From assembly GCF_018070325.1 (NCBI RefSeq), contig NZ_JAGPXY010000012.1, positions 51,459-115,458 on the forward strand: 64,000 nucleotides of DNA, written 5' to 3'. The translations under genes were made by a program, and so were the position numbers. The stretch is from Micromonospora sp. H61. Lineage in GTDB: Bacteria > Actinomycetota > Actinomycetes > Mycobacteriales > Micromonosporaceae. The notes beneath the pieces are model-generated. The model was not told the origin of the DNA. It made no database searches and saw only the letters and a list, made by a program, of their open reading frames with translations. Below, in pieces: positions 44,648 through 53,410 of the stretch (positions are counted from its first letter, which is position 1; each line of letters opens with the position of its first letter).

Positions 44648-46084
44648 GTGGCGGTCAGCCGCGGACGACATCCTGCCCGGGTGCGCACACTGCCGACCGT
44701 CGTCGCGTACCGGCTGCTCGGAGGCGTCGGTGCCACAGTGTTGTCCGGTGCCGGCCTGGCCGCCGGGGCGCTCCCGGTCGGCGCGCAGGCCGCCTGGTGG
44801 AGCGCGTTGCGGCAGCTCGCGGGGCCGGGTCTGCTCTGCGGGTACGCCGGCCTGACCCTGCTCGTGGCCGCCTGGTGGTGGGCGGGCCGGCACCCGCACG
44901 CCCCCGACGAGGTCGTCGACCGACGTTCCGCCGCGCTCACCCTGCTCTGCTGGGCGGGGCCGTTGCTGGCGGCGCCGCCGCTGTTCAGCCGGGACGCGTA
45001 CAGCTACCTGGCGCAGGGAGCGATGGTCCTCGCCGACGTCGACGTGTACCGGCACGGGGTGGCCCGGTTGGGCGGCGCGTTGGCCGGTGAGGTGCCGCAG
45101 ATGTGGCAGCAGACCCCCGCGCCGTACGGGCCGGTGTTCCTCGCGGTGGCGGCGGTTGTCAGTGGCGTGACCGGCGGCAAGCTGGTGCTCGGCGTGCTCG
45201 GTCTGCGCCTGGTGGCGCTGGCCGGGGTGGCGCTGCTGGTGGCGTACCTGCCCCGGTTGGCCCGGCACTGCGGCGTCGATCCGGCCGCCGCGCTCTGGCT
45301 GGGCGTGCTCAACCCGCTCGTACCGTTGCACCTCATCGCTGGCGCGCACAACGAGGCGGTGATGCTGGGGCTGCTGGTGGCCGGGCTGAGCCTCGCCTTC
45401 GAGCATCGCTACGGCGCGGCCACCGTGCTGGTCACCCTCGCCGCGCTGGTCAAGGTGCCGGCGGTGGTCGGGCTGCTGGTGGTCGTGTCGCTCGCCGCGC
45501 GCCACCGTGGACTGCCGACCTCGGTGGCCCGCACCGCCGGGTTCGTGGTGGGCACCACCGCCGTGGTCACCTGGGCCACCGGCATCGGGTACGGGTGGGT
45601 CGGCGCGCTTGGCACCCCGATGTACCGGCACAGTTGGTCGATCTCCAGCGCGCTGGGTCGGGTGGCGTCACGCGCGGCCGGGCGGTTCGGTCTGCACCTG
45701 GGCGACGCCCCGATGCGGTTCTGCCTGGCGCTGGGCGTGGCCGCCGCACTCGCCGTGGCGGTCGGGGTGTGGTGGCATCGGCGACGGCTCGGGCCGGCGT
45801 ACGCGCTGGGGTTGGTGTTGGTGGCGGCGGCGCTGCTCGGCCCGGCGACCCGGCCCTGGTACGCGCTGTGGGGTCTGGTGCTGCTCGCGGCGGCGGCGCA
45901 CGGGCGGGCCCGGCCGGCGGCGGCGCTGGGCGCTGTGGTGCTCGCGTTCGTGGCGCTGCCCAGCGGCTTCGGACCGGATGTGGCGCAGGCGGTGCTGGCC
46001 GTCGCCGGGGTGCTGGTGGGGTTGCTCGCGGTCGGCTCGCTGCGCCTGCTGGTGCCACCCGCCCCTGTGGAGCTTGCCCGATGA
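44648..46084 (+). CDS. MptB-like polyprenol-phosphomannose-dependent alpha-1,6-mannosyltransferase
   Basis: This 478-residue GT-C membrane enzyme has about 12-13 helices. The first extracytoplasmic loop holds the acidic motif FSRDAYSYLAQGAMVLADVD. Later features are TPAPYGPVFL and LNPLVPLHLIAGAHNEAVML. MptB homologues add alpha-1,6-mannose from polyprenyl-phosphomannose to lipomannan/lipoarabinomannan-type glycolipids. A GTG at 44681 is an alternative start. It overlaps the next mannosyltransferase gene by 4 bp (ATGA), suggesting a two-enzyme unit in envelope glycan synthesis. Confidence 0.87.
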   Translation: MAVSRGRHPARVRTLPTVVAYRLLGGVGATVLSGAGLAAGALPVGAQAAWWSALRQLAGPGLLCGYAGLTLLVAAWWWAGRHPHAPDEVVDRRSAALTLLCWAGPLLAAPPLFSRDAYSYLAQGAMVLADVDVYRHGVARLGGALAGEVPQMWQQTPAPYGPVFLAVAAVVSGVTGGKLVLGVLGLRLVALAGVALLVAYLPRLARHCGVDPAAALWLGVLNPLVPLHLIAGAHNEAVMLGLLVAGLSLAFEHRYGAATVLVTLAALVKVPAVVGLLVVVSLAARHRGLPTSVARTAGFVVGTTAVVTWATGIGYGWVGALGTPMYRHSWSISSALGRVASRAAGRFGLHLGDAPMRFCLALGVAAALAVAVGVWWHRRRLGPAYALGLVLVAAALLGPATRPWYALWGLVLLAAAAHGRARPAAALGAVVLAFVALPSGFGPDVAQAVLAVAGVLVGLLAVGSLRLLVPPAPVELAR

Positions 46085-47304
46085 ACGCGGGTCGGCGGCG
46101 GGTGGTGACGGGTTTCGGCCTGGTCGCCGTGCTCGCGGTGGCGATCGCGGTGTTGCCCGGGCATCGGGGTTGGTTCGACGTCGGTGTCTACCACGGCGCG
46201 GTCGGGCACTGGGTGCGCGGCGGTGACCTGTACGAGTGGACCACCGGCAACGGGTACGGCTTCACCTACCCACCGTTCGCCGCGGTGAGCATGGCGCCGA
46301 TGGCCGCGCTGGCCTGGTACCCGACGATCGTGGCGAACCTGCTGCTGACCGCGTTGGCCGTCGCGTTCCTGCTGCACCTGCTGGTGGACCCGTTGGCCCG
46401 GCGGCACGGCTGGACCCGTTGGTACGCGCTCGCGTTGGCCTGCTGTCTGCTGGCCGGGCTCAACCCGGTGCGGGACACGGTCAGCTTCGGACAGGTCAAC
46501 CTGTCGCTGGTGGCGCTGGTCTACGTGGACCTGTGGTTGTTGGAGCGGGGCAGTCGGCTGGCCGGCGTGGGGGTGGGGTTGGCCGCCGCCGTCAAGCTCA
46601 CCCCGGCGATCTTCATCGGGTACCTGCTGGTCACCGGGCGGTGGCGGGCCGCCGCCACGGCCAGCGGCACCCTCATCGGCGCCACGGTGCTCGCGGCGGT
46701 GCTCGCGCCGCAGGCCAGCCACACGTTCTTCGCCGAGGCGTTGTGGGACACGGACCGGGTCGGTGAGTTGGCGTACGTGTCGAACCAGTCGCTGCTCGGC
46801 CTGGTCGCCCGGCTCGATCCGGCGCACCCGGACCGGCGGGTGTGGCTGCTGCTCGTCGTTGCCGTGCTGGCGGTGTGGGCGGTACGGGCACGCCGGGCCG
46901 TGCGCGACGGCGACGAACGGGCCGGCTTCGCGCTGACCGGCGTCGCCGCGTGCCTGGTCAGCCCGGTCACCTGGGTGCACCACCTGGTGTGGCTGGTACC
47001 GGGGCTGGTGGTGCTCGCCGCGTCCGCGCTGCCGTGGCCGCCGGTCGACGCGACGGCCCGCCGTCGGGCGAGTGCCGGTGCCGCCGGCTACGTCGTGCTG
47101 TGCAGTGGGCTGGTCTGGGTCTTCGCCAACGGCTCGGACGGACCGTGGGGGTTCGTGGGTGCCAACGCGTACGTCTGGGTCAGCCTCGGCATGCTCGCGC
47201 TGCTCCCGATCGGGCGCGCCGAGACAGATGATCATCCGGGGTTAACCGAGCATTGTGGAGCAGTTGGGGTGCCGAAGGGTGTTGCCGCCGACCGGCAGCG
47301 GTGA
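46081..47304 (+). CDS. GT87-family (DUF2029) polyprenol-dependent mannosyltransferase
   Basis: The 407-residue GT-C membrane protein has the GT87 hallmark: an early extracytoplasmic Asp in GWFDVGVYHGAVGHWVRGGD, followed by TTGNGYGFTYPPFAA. Later come NPVRDTVSFGQVNLSLVALV and KLTPAIFIGYLL. PimE and related alpha-1,2-mannosyltransferases belong here. Coupled with the MptB-like gene it likely extends mannose chains of envelope glycolipids. The C-terminal 25 residues are soluble. Confidence 0.88.
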   Translation: MNAGRRRVVTGFGLVAVLAVAIAVLPGHRGWFDVGVYHGAVGHWVRGGDLYEWTTGNGYGFTYPPFAAVSMAPMAALAWYPTIVANLLLTALAVAFLLHLLVDPLARRHGWTRWYALALACCLLAGLNPVRDTVSFGQVNLSLVALVYVDLWLLERGSRLAGVGVGLAAAVKLTPAIFIGYLLVTGRWRAAATASGTLIGATVLAAVLAPQASHTFFAEALWDTDRVGELAYVSNQSLLGLVARLDPAHPDRRVWLLLVVAVLAVWAVRARRAVRDGDERAGFALTGVAACLVSPVTWVHHLVWLVPGLVVLAASALPWPPVDATARRRASAGAAGYVVLCSGLVWVFANGSDGPWGFVGANAYVWVSLGMLALLPIGRAETDDHPGLTEHCGAVGVPKGVAADRQR

Positions 47305-47363
47305 GACTGGGTCCGGTCCGACAATCACGCGGATCGATGGATCGGATGGTCTGGAGGCAGCCT

Positions 47364-47813
47364 GTGTCCACCCTCGTGTCCCCGCTGGCCACGCTCGGCG
47401 CGATCCGCCGGCGTACCACCGCCCTCGCCCTGCTCCTCGCCATGGTCGCCGCCGCGCTGGTCGGCCCGTCCGTGGTCTCCCCTCGGTCGACCGACCCGGC
47501 CTTCGCGGCGGTCTACAGCTCCTGCACCATGAGCCGCTGCGCGGACGCCCGCACCGCCCGTTCGGGCTGGTCCGCCAAGGCGTTCCCGACCAGCCGAGGC
47601 TGGTACTCCTGGAGCGGCGGGAAGTCCAACTTCGCCGGCGGCCGGTTCTACAACTACGAGGGTCAACTGCCCGCCAACGCCACCTACTACGAGTACGACG
47701 TCTACCCGCGCACCCAGGGCGCCGCCCGGGACGCGTACCGGATCGTGGTGAACCGCAGCACCGGGGTCACCTGGTTCTCGCCCAACCACTACACCGACTT
47801 CTACCGGCTCTGA
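47364..47813 (+). CDS. Secreted guanyl-specific ribonuclease (RNase Sa/N1 type)
   Basis: The 149-residue precursor has a signal peptide (RRRTTALALLLAMVAAALVG), with maturation probably near AFAA-VYSS. The RNase Sa-type catalytic set is in place: Glu110 in YYEYDVYPR, Arg126 in DAYRIVV and His142 in SPNHYTDFYRL, with spacings (16, 16) close to RNase Sa. C54 and C59 may form a disulfide. It should cleave RNA at G outside the cell or in a competitor. The GTG at 47364 has GGAGG 6 bp upstream. A barstar-type inhibitor gene follows. Confidence 0.88.
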   Translation: MSTLVSPLATLGAIRRRTTALALLLAMVAAALVGPSVVSPRSTDPAFAAVYSSCTMSRCADARTARSGWSAKAFPTSRGWYSWSGGKSNFAGGRFYNYEGQLPANATYYEYDVYPRTQGAARDAYRIVVNRSTGVTWFSPNHYTDFYRL

Positions 47814-47821
47814 CCGACCTG

Positions 47822-47851
47822 GGGGCCGGCCGGCCGCGGTCGGCCGGCCCC
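47822..47851 (+). terminator. GC hairpin between ribonuclease and barstar genes
   Basis: Perfect 11-bp arms (47822-47832 and 47841-47851) with an 8-nt loop lie 8 bp after the RNase stop and 41 bp before barstar. It could terminate most RNase transcripts or stabilise them, uncoupling inhibitor from enzyme levels. Confidence 0.65.
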
Positions 47852-47892
47852 GCCGCGGGTCGTCGCCCCCGGACAGATTCAGGAGGAACGTG

Positions 47893-48258
47893 ATGGTCGA
47901 CGAGCACGCGGGTCGGGTGCCCGATTGGCTGATCGTCCGCCACGGCGGCGGCCTCGACGTGCCCGGCGCGGTGGTGCTGGCCGGAGCGATGACGCGGACC
48001 AGGGCCGACTTGTTCGCCGCGCTCGCCGCCGTACTGGCCCTGCCGGCGTACCTGGGGGACACCTGGGACTCCCTCTCCGACGTGCTCCGGGACCGGCTCG
48101 ACGCCGGCCCGCTCACAGTGCTGATCACCGACGCCGGCCAACTGCTCGTCGATGAGCGCTCCGATCAGCGCGGTCTGCTGCTCGCCGTGCTCGGCGACCT
48201 CGCCACCAGCGCCCCGCACCCGTTGCGCATCGTCCTCGACGAGGCCGCGCCGTCCTGA
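47893..48258 (+). CDS. Barstar-family ribonuclease inhibitor
   Basis: This 121-residue cytoplasmic protein has the barstar core TRADLFAALAAVLALPAYLG followed by DTWDSLSDVLRD, and a final strand region PLRIVLDEA. Barstar places acidic residues of the LPxYxGxxWDxL helix-loop into the RNase active site. The preceding secreted guanyl RNase is the obvious partner and the inhibitor would protect the producer before export. RBS AGGAGG lies 6 bp before the ATG; a GTG one codon upstream is also possible. Confidence 0.9.
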   Translation: MVDEHAGRVPDWLIVRHGGGLDVPGAVVLAGAMTRTRADLFAALAAVLALPAYLGDTWDSLSDVLRDRLDAGPLTVLITDAGQLLVDERSDQRGLLLAVLGDLATSAPHPLRIVLDEAAPS

Positions 48259-48291
48259 CCGGTGAATCGAACCCGCCGTCGGTGGCGGTGC

Positions 48292-48326
48292 CCGGCGGTG
48301 CGGGTCGGTGTCACCCGCACCGCCGG
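48292..48326. terminator. Strong bidirectional terminator hairpin
   Basis: Perfect 14-bp arms (48292-48305 and 48313-48326) around a 7-nt loop lie between the barstar stop and the stop of the convergent oxidase gene. Confidence 0.8.
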
Positions 48327-48335
48327 TCGTCCGGG

Positions 48336-49829
48336 TCAGTGCGTCGCGGGCGGGATGCTCTGCTCGTACTGGAAGACGTTGTGCGGGTCGTACTTGGCCT
48401 TGATCTTGCGCAGCCGGGGGAAGTTGCGCCCCCAGTAGGCCTTCTCCCACTCGGCCATGCCGATGTTCGGCACGTTGACGTAGGCGCCGTCCACGTAGGG
48501 CCGCAGCGCCTGGCTGAACTCGGCGATCCAGGTCTGGGCGATCGGGGTGATGGCATCGTCGCTGTCGGGCTCGCCGCGTTTGCCCCAGCCCGCGCCGGGC
48601 TCCGAGTAGAAGAGCGCGTCGCGGTGCGGGAACGCCGAGCCGCCAAAGGGCTCCTGCCGTTGCGCCCCCCGGCCGAAGGCCTGGGTGAAGAAGTTGCTGT
48701 CGGGCGAGGGCGCCTTCTCCATGAACTCGCGGACGATGCTGACCGCCTTCTCCGGAAACGGCTCGCGGGTGAACTGGGAGAAGAACTTCCATTTCGCCGG
48801 GTCGTCCTCGTTCGGGGTCTGGAAGCCGGCGTAGACGTCGCCCCAGTTGCCGGTCTGCACCGTGACAGTGGGGTTGCCGATCGACAGGATCGGCGCCAGC
48901 AGCTTCCTGGCCTCCGCCTCGGATCCGTCCGCCAGCACCGCGAAGAACAGGATCTCGGTCGGGTGGACCTCGAGCTGGCTGCCGAGACGCGGGTCGGTGA
49001 AGGGTGCGACGCGCTGCCAGGTGTCGAAGACCTCGTGCAGGTCGCCGAGACCGGGCCAGGTCACCTGCAGGTACGCGACGCTGGTGACCGGAGCGACCTT
49101 GTAGGTCAGGGAGGTGACGATCCCGAAGTTGCCGTTGCCCGCCCCGCGCAGCGCCCAGAGCAGGTCCGGGTAGTTCCACGGGTCCACCTCGAGCACCTTC
49201 GCCCCGTCGGCGCCCGCCGCCACGACGATCTCCGCGCCGATCAGGTTGTCGCAGGCCATCCCGAGGTAGCGGGTGAGGAAGCCCAAGCCGCCGCCGAGGG
49301 TGGCGCCGGAGAGGCCCACGGTCCCCTCCGTGCCCGTCGTCGCCGCGAGGTCGTGCTCCCCGAGGGCGGTCACCGCCTCCGACTGGGTGAGCCCCGCGCC
49401 GACCTTCGCCGTGCGGGTGGCGGTGTCGATGTGGACGTCCTTCAGCTCGCTGACGTCGATCACGATGCCGTTGTCGACGTTCGACCAGCCCTCCAGGTTG
49501 TGCCGGCCACTGCGTACCCGCAGCGCGACGTCGTGCTGCCGCGCCCAGGTGAGCGCGTTGACCACGTCCCGGGTCTCCTGAGCGAAGACGATGACCAGCG
49601 GGTAGTGCACGAACAGCTCGTCCCAGCCGAGGCTGGCCTCCGCGTAGTTGGGGCTCTGCGGGCGGACGATCCGGCCGGTCAGCTGTGCCGGCGGGAACTT
49701 CGTGTCGGAAGCCCACCCGGGACCGTCGGCCGCGACCGCCGAGCTGCCGGCGATCACGCTCGGGATAGCGACCGCTCCGGCGCCGACGGCGGTAGCCCTG
49801 AGCAGATCACGACGGGAAAGCTCGCGCAT
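48336..49829 (-). CDS. Tat-exported FAD-linked oxidase (berberine-bridge-enzyme-like)
   Basis: The 497-residue protein has a twin-arginine signal (ELSRRDLLRATAVGAGAVAI). The BBE/GOOX-type FAD domain carries VALRVRSGRHNLEGW with the flavin-attaching His110, and TVGLSGATLGGGLGFLTRYL. Where bicovalent family members have the second flavin-linking Cys, this protein has Glu168 (TGTEGTVG), so single His linkage is expected. The C-terminal BBE motif is near YWGRNFPRLRKIKAKYDPHN. It probably oxidises a sugar or aromatic alcohol outside the membrane. Start chosen at ATG 49829 because it has GAGAGGA upstream and begins the Tat signal. Confidence 0.88.
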   Translation of the reverse strand: MRELSRRDLLRATAVGAGAVAIPSVIAGSSAVAADGPGWASDTKFPPAQLTGRIVRPQSPNYAEASLGWDELFVHYPLVIVFAQETRDVVNALTWARQHDVALRVRSGRHNLEGWSNVDNGIVIDVSELKDVHIDTATRTAKVGAGLTQSEAVTALGEHDLAATTGTEGTVGLSGATLGGGLGFLTRYLGMACDNLIGAEIVVAAGADGAKVLEVDPWNYPDLLWALRGAGNGNFGIVTSLTYKVAPVTSVAYLQVTWPGLGDLHEVFDTWQRVAPFTDPRLGSQLEVHPTEILFFAVLADGSEAEARKLLAPILSIGNPTVTVQTGNWGDVYAGFQTPNEDDPAKWKFFSQFTREPFPEKAVSIVREFMEKAPSPDSNFFTQAFGRGAQRQEPFGGSAFPHRDALFYSEPGAGWGKRGEPDSDDAITPIAQTWIAEFSQALRPYVDGAYVNVPNIGMAEWEKAYWGRNFPRLRKIKAKYDPHNVFQYEQSIPPATH

Positions 49830-49979
49830 CGTCCAAATCCTCTCGATTGGTGACACGCCCGAAAGATGAACCGAGAGGGGCATTTCCTCTCATCTGGCGC
49901 AAACCAACCGTAATGCCCGAGGCTTCCTGACAGATCCGAGAACTTGTCACGGAACCCGGTCGGGTGATCCGGGACCGGG

Positions 49980-50705
49980 TCAGTTCGGGGCGGGCTGGTC
50001 CAGGATGGCGCTGAACCGCTCCTCGGCAAGGTCCAGCTGGCCGAAGATGTGCCGCTTCACCGCAGGCGACAACGGGGTGTCCGGCCGGCCGATCAGGTCC
50101 CGGAACAGCGGCACCAGCGGCCGGTACTTCCGGGCCGACGAGATCACCTTCGGCCCGACCGTGTGGATTACGCCCACCCCGTTGTCGGTGAAGTCCGACA
50201 CTTTGATCACCCGGGCCCAGGGCTCCCGGTCCAGGCTGACCGCCAGATGCTCCCGGTACTGCGCGTTGCGGTCCCGGTCGGGGTCGTACACCGGATTGGT
50301 GACAGCGGCGACCAGGGTGGCCACCCGTTGCCCGAACCGCGCGGCGAGCGCGGCCAGCGCGGCCCCGGTCGGGTCGGCGCCCGGATCGCCGTCGGCCAGC
50401 TCGACCGGATGGTCCTCCACCGCGTCGTGCAGCAGTCCGGCGACGATCACGTCCACGTCCCGCACCTGGTAGTGGTGCATCAGCCTGATCGCCACCCGCA
50501 GCAGGTGGTTCAGGTACGGCTCACGGACGCGTCGATCGTCGCGGTGCAGTTCGGCGGCGAGGTCGAGCGCGGCGGTCAACCGCGCCCGGGCGGCGTCGTC
50601 GAACTGCTGGACCTCCAACCGGAAACGTTCCAGCAGGCCCGGTTCGCCGTGGATCTCGGTGATCGCGTGCATCGGCATGCTGCCCAGGTGCGGCGGGAAG
50701 TCCAT
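49980..50705 (-). CDS. Stand-alone HD-domain hydrolase (ppGpp-hydrolase-like)
   Basis: The 241-residue protein has metal ligands of the RelA/SpoT hydrolase HD type: His67 (YLNHLLRVA), His93-Asp94 with downstream Glu97-Asp98 (LLHDAVED), and an Asp in VIKVSDFTDN. No synthetase, TGS or ACT domain is present, so it resembles small alarmone hydrolases (Mesh1-like). It may hydrolyse (p)ppGpp or another nucleotide. It is not clearly linked to either neighbour. The ATG at 50705 is used; a Met at residue 10 is an alternative. Confidence 0.8.
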   Translation of the reverse strand: MDFPPHLGSMPMHAITEIHGEPGLLERFRLEVQQFDDAARARLTAALDLAAELHRDDRRVREPYLNHLLRVAIRLMHHYQVRDVDVIVAGLLHDAVEDHPVELADGDPGADPTGAALAALAARFGQRVATLVAAVTNPVYDPDRDRNAQYREHLAVSLDREPWARVIKVSDFTDNGVGVIHTVGPKVISSARKYRPLVPLFRDLIGRPDTPLSPAVKRHIFGQLDLAEERFSAILDQPAPN

Positions 50706-50787
50706 GCGTCACTTATAGCCGATCTTCACCACATCGATGAGCCCGTACGTCGCCGACCCGACCGCGAGTCGCGGGCGCGCCGAGCCG

Positions 50788-52143
50788 TCAGACGGGCAGC
50801 CGGTCGGCGCCGGCGAGCAGGCCCACCAGGAGGGGGACCAACGGCGCCGGCAGCACGGGGTCGCGGCGCAGGGTCGGCGTCCAGCCCGCGTCCGCGGCCA
50901 GATCGGGGTCATGCGTCGCGTTGTACGCCCCCAGCAGGTCGACCGGTCGGGCCGCCCCGCCGCCCTGGCGGACCCAGGAGCCTCGCTCGGTCACCGCGGT
51001 GCCGCCCCAGTCGTAGAGCAGGTCCGCCGGCTCGACCGCCGCGTCCAGTGTGAAGAAGTTGCTCTGCGCGTGGATCGCCGACTGGACACCGACGCCGAGC
51101 GCGTACTGGAAGTCCTCCCCACCGAGTCGGTAGTGGTTGTTGTAGACGTCGACCTGACCGAAACGCACCCGGGGCAGCCGTTGCAGGACGCCGTCGAAAA
51201 GGTTGTGGTGCAGTGTGACATTCAGCCGGCCCACGTCCGGGCCGACGGTGTTGGACGAGCCGATCAACAACAGCTTGTCCCGACCCGTGAAGCGGTTCCA
51301 GGAGGCGGTGACCAGGCTGGCGGTGTGTGTGACGTCCAGCGACCCGTCGTGCACCTGGTACGGCCGACCGAAGTACACCGGTTGGGCGCTGTCCGGGTTG
51401 TCGCCGTCGGTGAAGGTGTTGTGGTCGACCCAGACGTTCTCGCTGCGGCGTACCGAGATCTGGTCGTACTGGCTGTTCCAGTTGCCGGCCTCACCGTCGG
51501 TCGGCGACCAGGCGGGGAAGCAGTCGCGGGCGTCGGCGAGGGTCAGATTGCGCACGATGACGTTCGACGCCCGGTCGATCATGAGGGTGAGCCCGGTCAG
51601 TCGAGCGCCGCGCAGCCCGACGATAGTGGTGTTCGGCCCGACGTTGATCTGGGTCTGCCGGGTCTGGTTGGCCACCGAGCGCACCCGAGCCTCCTCCAGC
51701 GGCCCGCTCGGTGGCACCCGTCCCCACACCGCCGGGTCGTACGCGGCCAGGTAGGCGTCCAACCGGTAGGCCGGGTCGGCCAGGTCGGCGCAGCTCAGCG
51801 GCGTGCCGCCGGGGCCTTCGAAGCCGTCGACGGCGCCCTCGACGTAGATGAGCTTCGGCGTGGCGTCGGCGGCGTTGCCGGCGTTGTCGCCGCCCAGCGC
51901 GGCGACCAGCTCCGCCCGGTCGTGGACCACCCGGGTCCGTTCGGGGGTGGCCGCCGAGCCGCCCGTGGTGCCGGGGCCGTCGGCCGCCCAACCGTCCCGC
52001 TCGGGCAGCGTCTGCCGGCCGAGGCGGTCGGCCAACCAGGAGAGCCGGTCGGCGGACGGGACGTCCGGGCGGGCAGCGGCGGCGGCCGGGGTGGCGCCGA
52101 GGAGAAGGGCGACCACTGTGGCGCCGCCGAGGATTCTGCGCAT
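50788..52143 (-). CDS. Secreted pectate lyase, polysaccharide lyase family 1
   Basis: The 451-residue protein has a signal peptide (MRRILGGATVVALLLGATPA followed by AAA). It is a right-handed beta-helix PL1 enzyme: NTTIVGLRGARLTGLTLMID, the calcium-site region YDQISVRRSENVWVDHNTFT, and the catalytic arginine region LQRLPRVRFGQVDVYNNHYR. It cleaves polygalacturonate by beta-elimination outside the cell, producing unsaturated oligouronides for the importer and uronate enzymes of this locus. It is the last gene of the minus-strand catabolic run, 52 bp after an oxidoreductase gene. Confidence 0.93.
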   Translation of the reverse strand: MRRILGGATVVALLLGATPAAAAARPDVPSADRLSWLADRLGRQTLPERDGWAADGPGTTGGSAATPERTRVVHDRAELVAALGGDNAGNAADATPKLIYVEGAVDGFEGPGGTPLSCADLADPAYRLDAYLAAYDPAVWGRVPPSGPLEEARVRSVANQTRQTQINVGPNTTIVGLRGARLTGLTLMIDRASNVIVRNLTLADARDCFPAWSPTDGEAGNWNSQYDQISVRRSENVWVDHNTFTDGDNPDSAQPVYFGRPYQVHDGSLDVTHTASLVTASWNRFTGRDKLLLIGSSNTVGPDVGRLNVTLHHNLFDGVLQRLPRVRFGQVDVYNNHYRLGGEDFQYALGVGVQSAIHAQSNFFTLDAAVEPADLLYDWGGTAVTERGSWVRQGGGAARPVDLLGAYNATHDPDLAADAGWTPTLRRDPVLPAPLVPLLVGLLAGADRLPV

Positions 52144-52195
52144 CGACTCACTCCATTCGTTTGTGGTGGAGGTCCGTCCCAGGTGGTGCCTGTCG

Positions 52196-53410
52196 CTATC
52201 CGGCCAGCTCGGCGCGGTACGCGCCGGACGCCCACGGCACCCCCAGTTCGCTCGGCAGCGCCCCCCGATCGGCGGCCCGGCGCAACACGTCGACGACGCC
52301 CCGCAGGTGGCGGACCCGCTCCCCGCCCTCGCCGAGGGTGGTCACCAGTTCGCCGTCGAGCAGCCGGGGCTCCGGCGCGGGCCGCAACGCGTCCAGCAGC
52401 GCCGTGAACGGCGCGGTACGGGCCAGCGGTGCGATCAGTGGCACGCCCACCGGGTCGACCCGGTGGGCGAGCAGGTTCTCCAGCAGCCCCAGCCGCCCCG
52501 GCACCCGGCGGGTCACCACGTCCCCGGGCAGGCGCAGCCGGTCGGTCGGGTACTCCAGCACCGCCTGCCCCGCCGTACCGGTCACCACCACCTCGCCCGC
52601 CACGAACTCCTCGGCGGCCAGGGTCACCGCCACCAGCACCGGCGGCCCGGCGCGGAACCGGACCCGCAGCACTGCGGTGTCCTCCACCTCGATCGGTCGG
52701 ACCCGGTAGCGCTCCACCTCGATCGCCACCGGCCACGGTGTCGCCCCGGCGAGCGCCTCGGCGATCGCCAGGCACTGCATGACCGCGTGCGCGAGCGGGT
52801 TGACCAGCGCGCCGTCCAGCACCGGCCGGCCGTCCACACTCCGTCGACCGGCCCAGGGGGAGCGGGCGTAGTAGGCATCCGGCCGTTGCCAGGCGGCGAT
52901 GGTGGAGATGCCGGTGACAGTGCCCAACCGGCCGGCGGCCAGCGCGTCGGTCAGCGCGGTGAGGGCCGCCGAACCGAGCGCCTGGAAGCCGACCTGGGCC
53001 ACCCGACCGGCGGCGGTGAGGGCCCAGGTCAACTCCTCGTGCTCGGCCAACGACAGCACCGGCGGCTTCTCCAGCAGCAGGTCCGCGCCGGTGGCCAGGG
53101 CGTCGCGGGCGATCGCCAGGTGGGTGTGCGGCGGCGTGCAGATCACCACCACCTCCGGTCGGGTGGCGGCGAGCATCGCCCGGTGGTCGGTGAACACCGC
53201 CACCCCGGGCGGCACCGGTGCGGCCGGGTCGTCCTCCACCGGTCGGACGTCGACCAGGGCGACCAACCGCAGCCGACCGGCGGCGTGCAGGGGCGCGATC
53301 ACCCGCCGGTGCCAGCGACCGTGCCCGTTCGCCCCGATCACCGCCACCCGTGGCGGTGGGGTTGCCCCGCTCACCGCCGACCGGTCCGGGTGGACCCGGT
53401 CACCGGGCAC
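52196..53410 (-). CDS. Gfo/Idh/MocA-family oxidoreductase (second copy in locus)
   Basis: The 404-residue NAD(P)-dependent enzyme has a Rossmann motif near the N-terminus (RVAVIGANGHGRWHRR), the family EKP motif (LLLEKPPVLSL, catalytic-region lysine) and a C-terminal sheet domain. GTG 53410 overlaps the UxuB-like gene by 11 bp; GTG 53374 is an alternative start closer to the Rossmann fold. It probably oxidises or epimerises a sugar or sugar acid from pectin breakdown; the exact substrate is unknown. Confidence 0.85.
   Translation of the reverse strand: MPGDRVHPDRSAVSGATPPPRVAVIGANGHGRWHRRVIAPLHAAGRLRLVALVDVRPVEDDPAAPVPPGVAVFTDHRAMLAATRPEVVVICTPPHTHLAIARDALATGADLLLEKPPVLSLAEHEELTWALTAAGRVAQVGFQALGSAALTALTDALAAGRLGTVTGISTIAAWQRPDAYYARSPWAGRRSVDGRPVLDGALVNPLAHAVMQCLAIAEALAGATPWPVAIEVERYRVRPIEVEDTAVLRVRFRAGPPVLVAVTLAAEEFVAGEVVVTGTAGQAVLEYPTDRLRLPGDVVTRRVPGRLGLLENLLAHRVDPVGVPLIAPLARTAPFTALLDALRPAPEPRLLDGELVTTLGEGGERVRHLRGVVDVLRRAADRGALPSELGVPWASGAYRAELAG

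Noticed and set aside
48259..48285. Minus-strand GGGTTCGATTC word resembling a tRNA T-arm after the barstar gene
   Set aside because: The flanking bases do not form the 5-bp T-stem and no acceptor or anticodon stem can be drawn.
52143..52775. Gly/Arg-rich minus-strand frame extending upstream of the pectate lyase
   Set aside because: It lies inside the real oxidoreductase gene; the lyase signal peptide begins at 52143.
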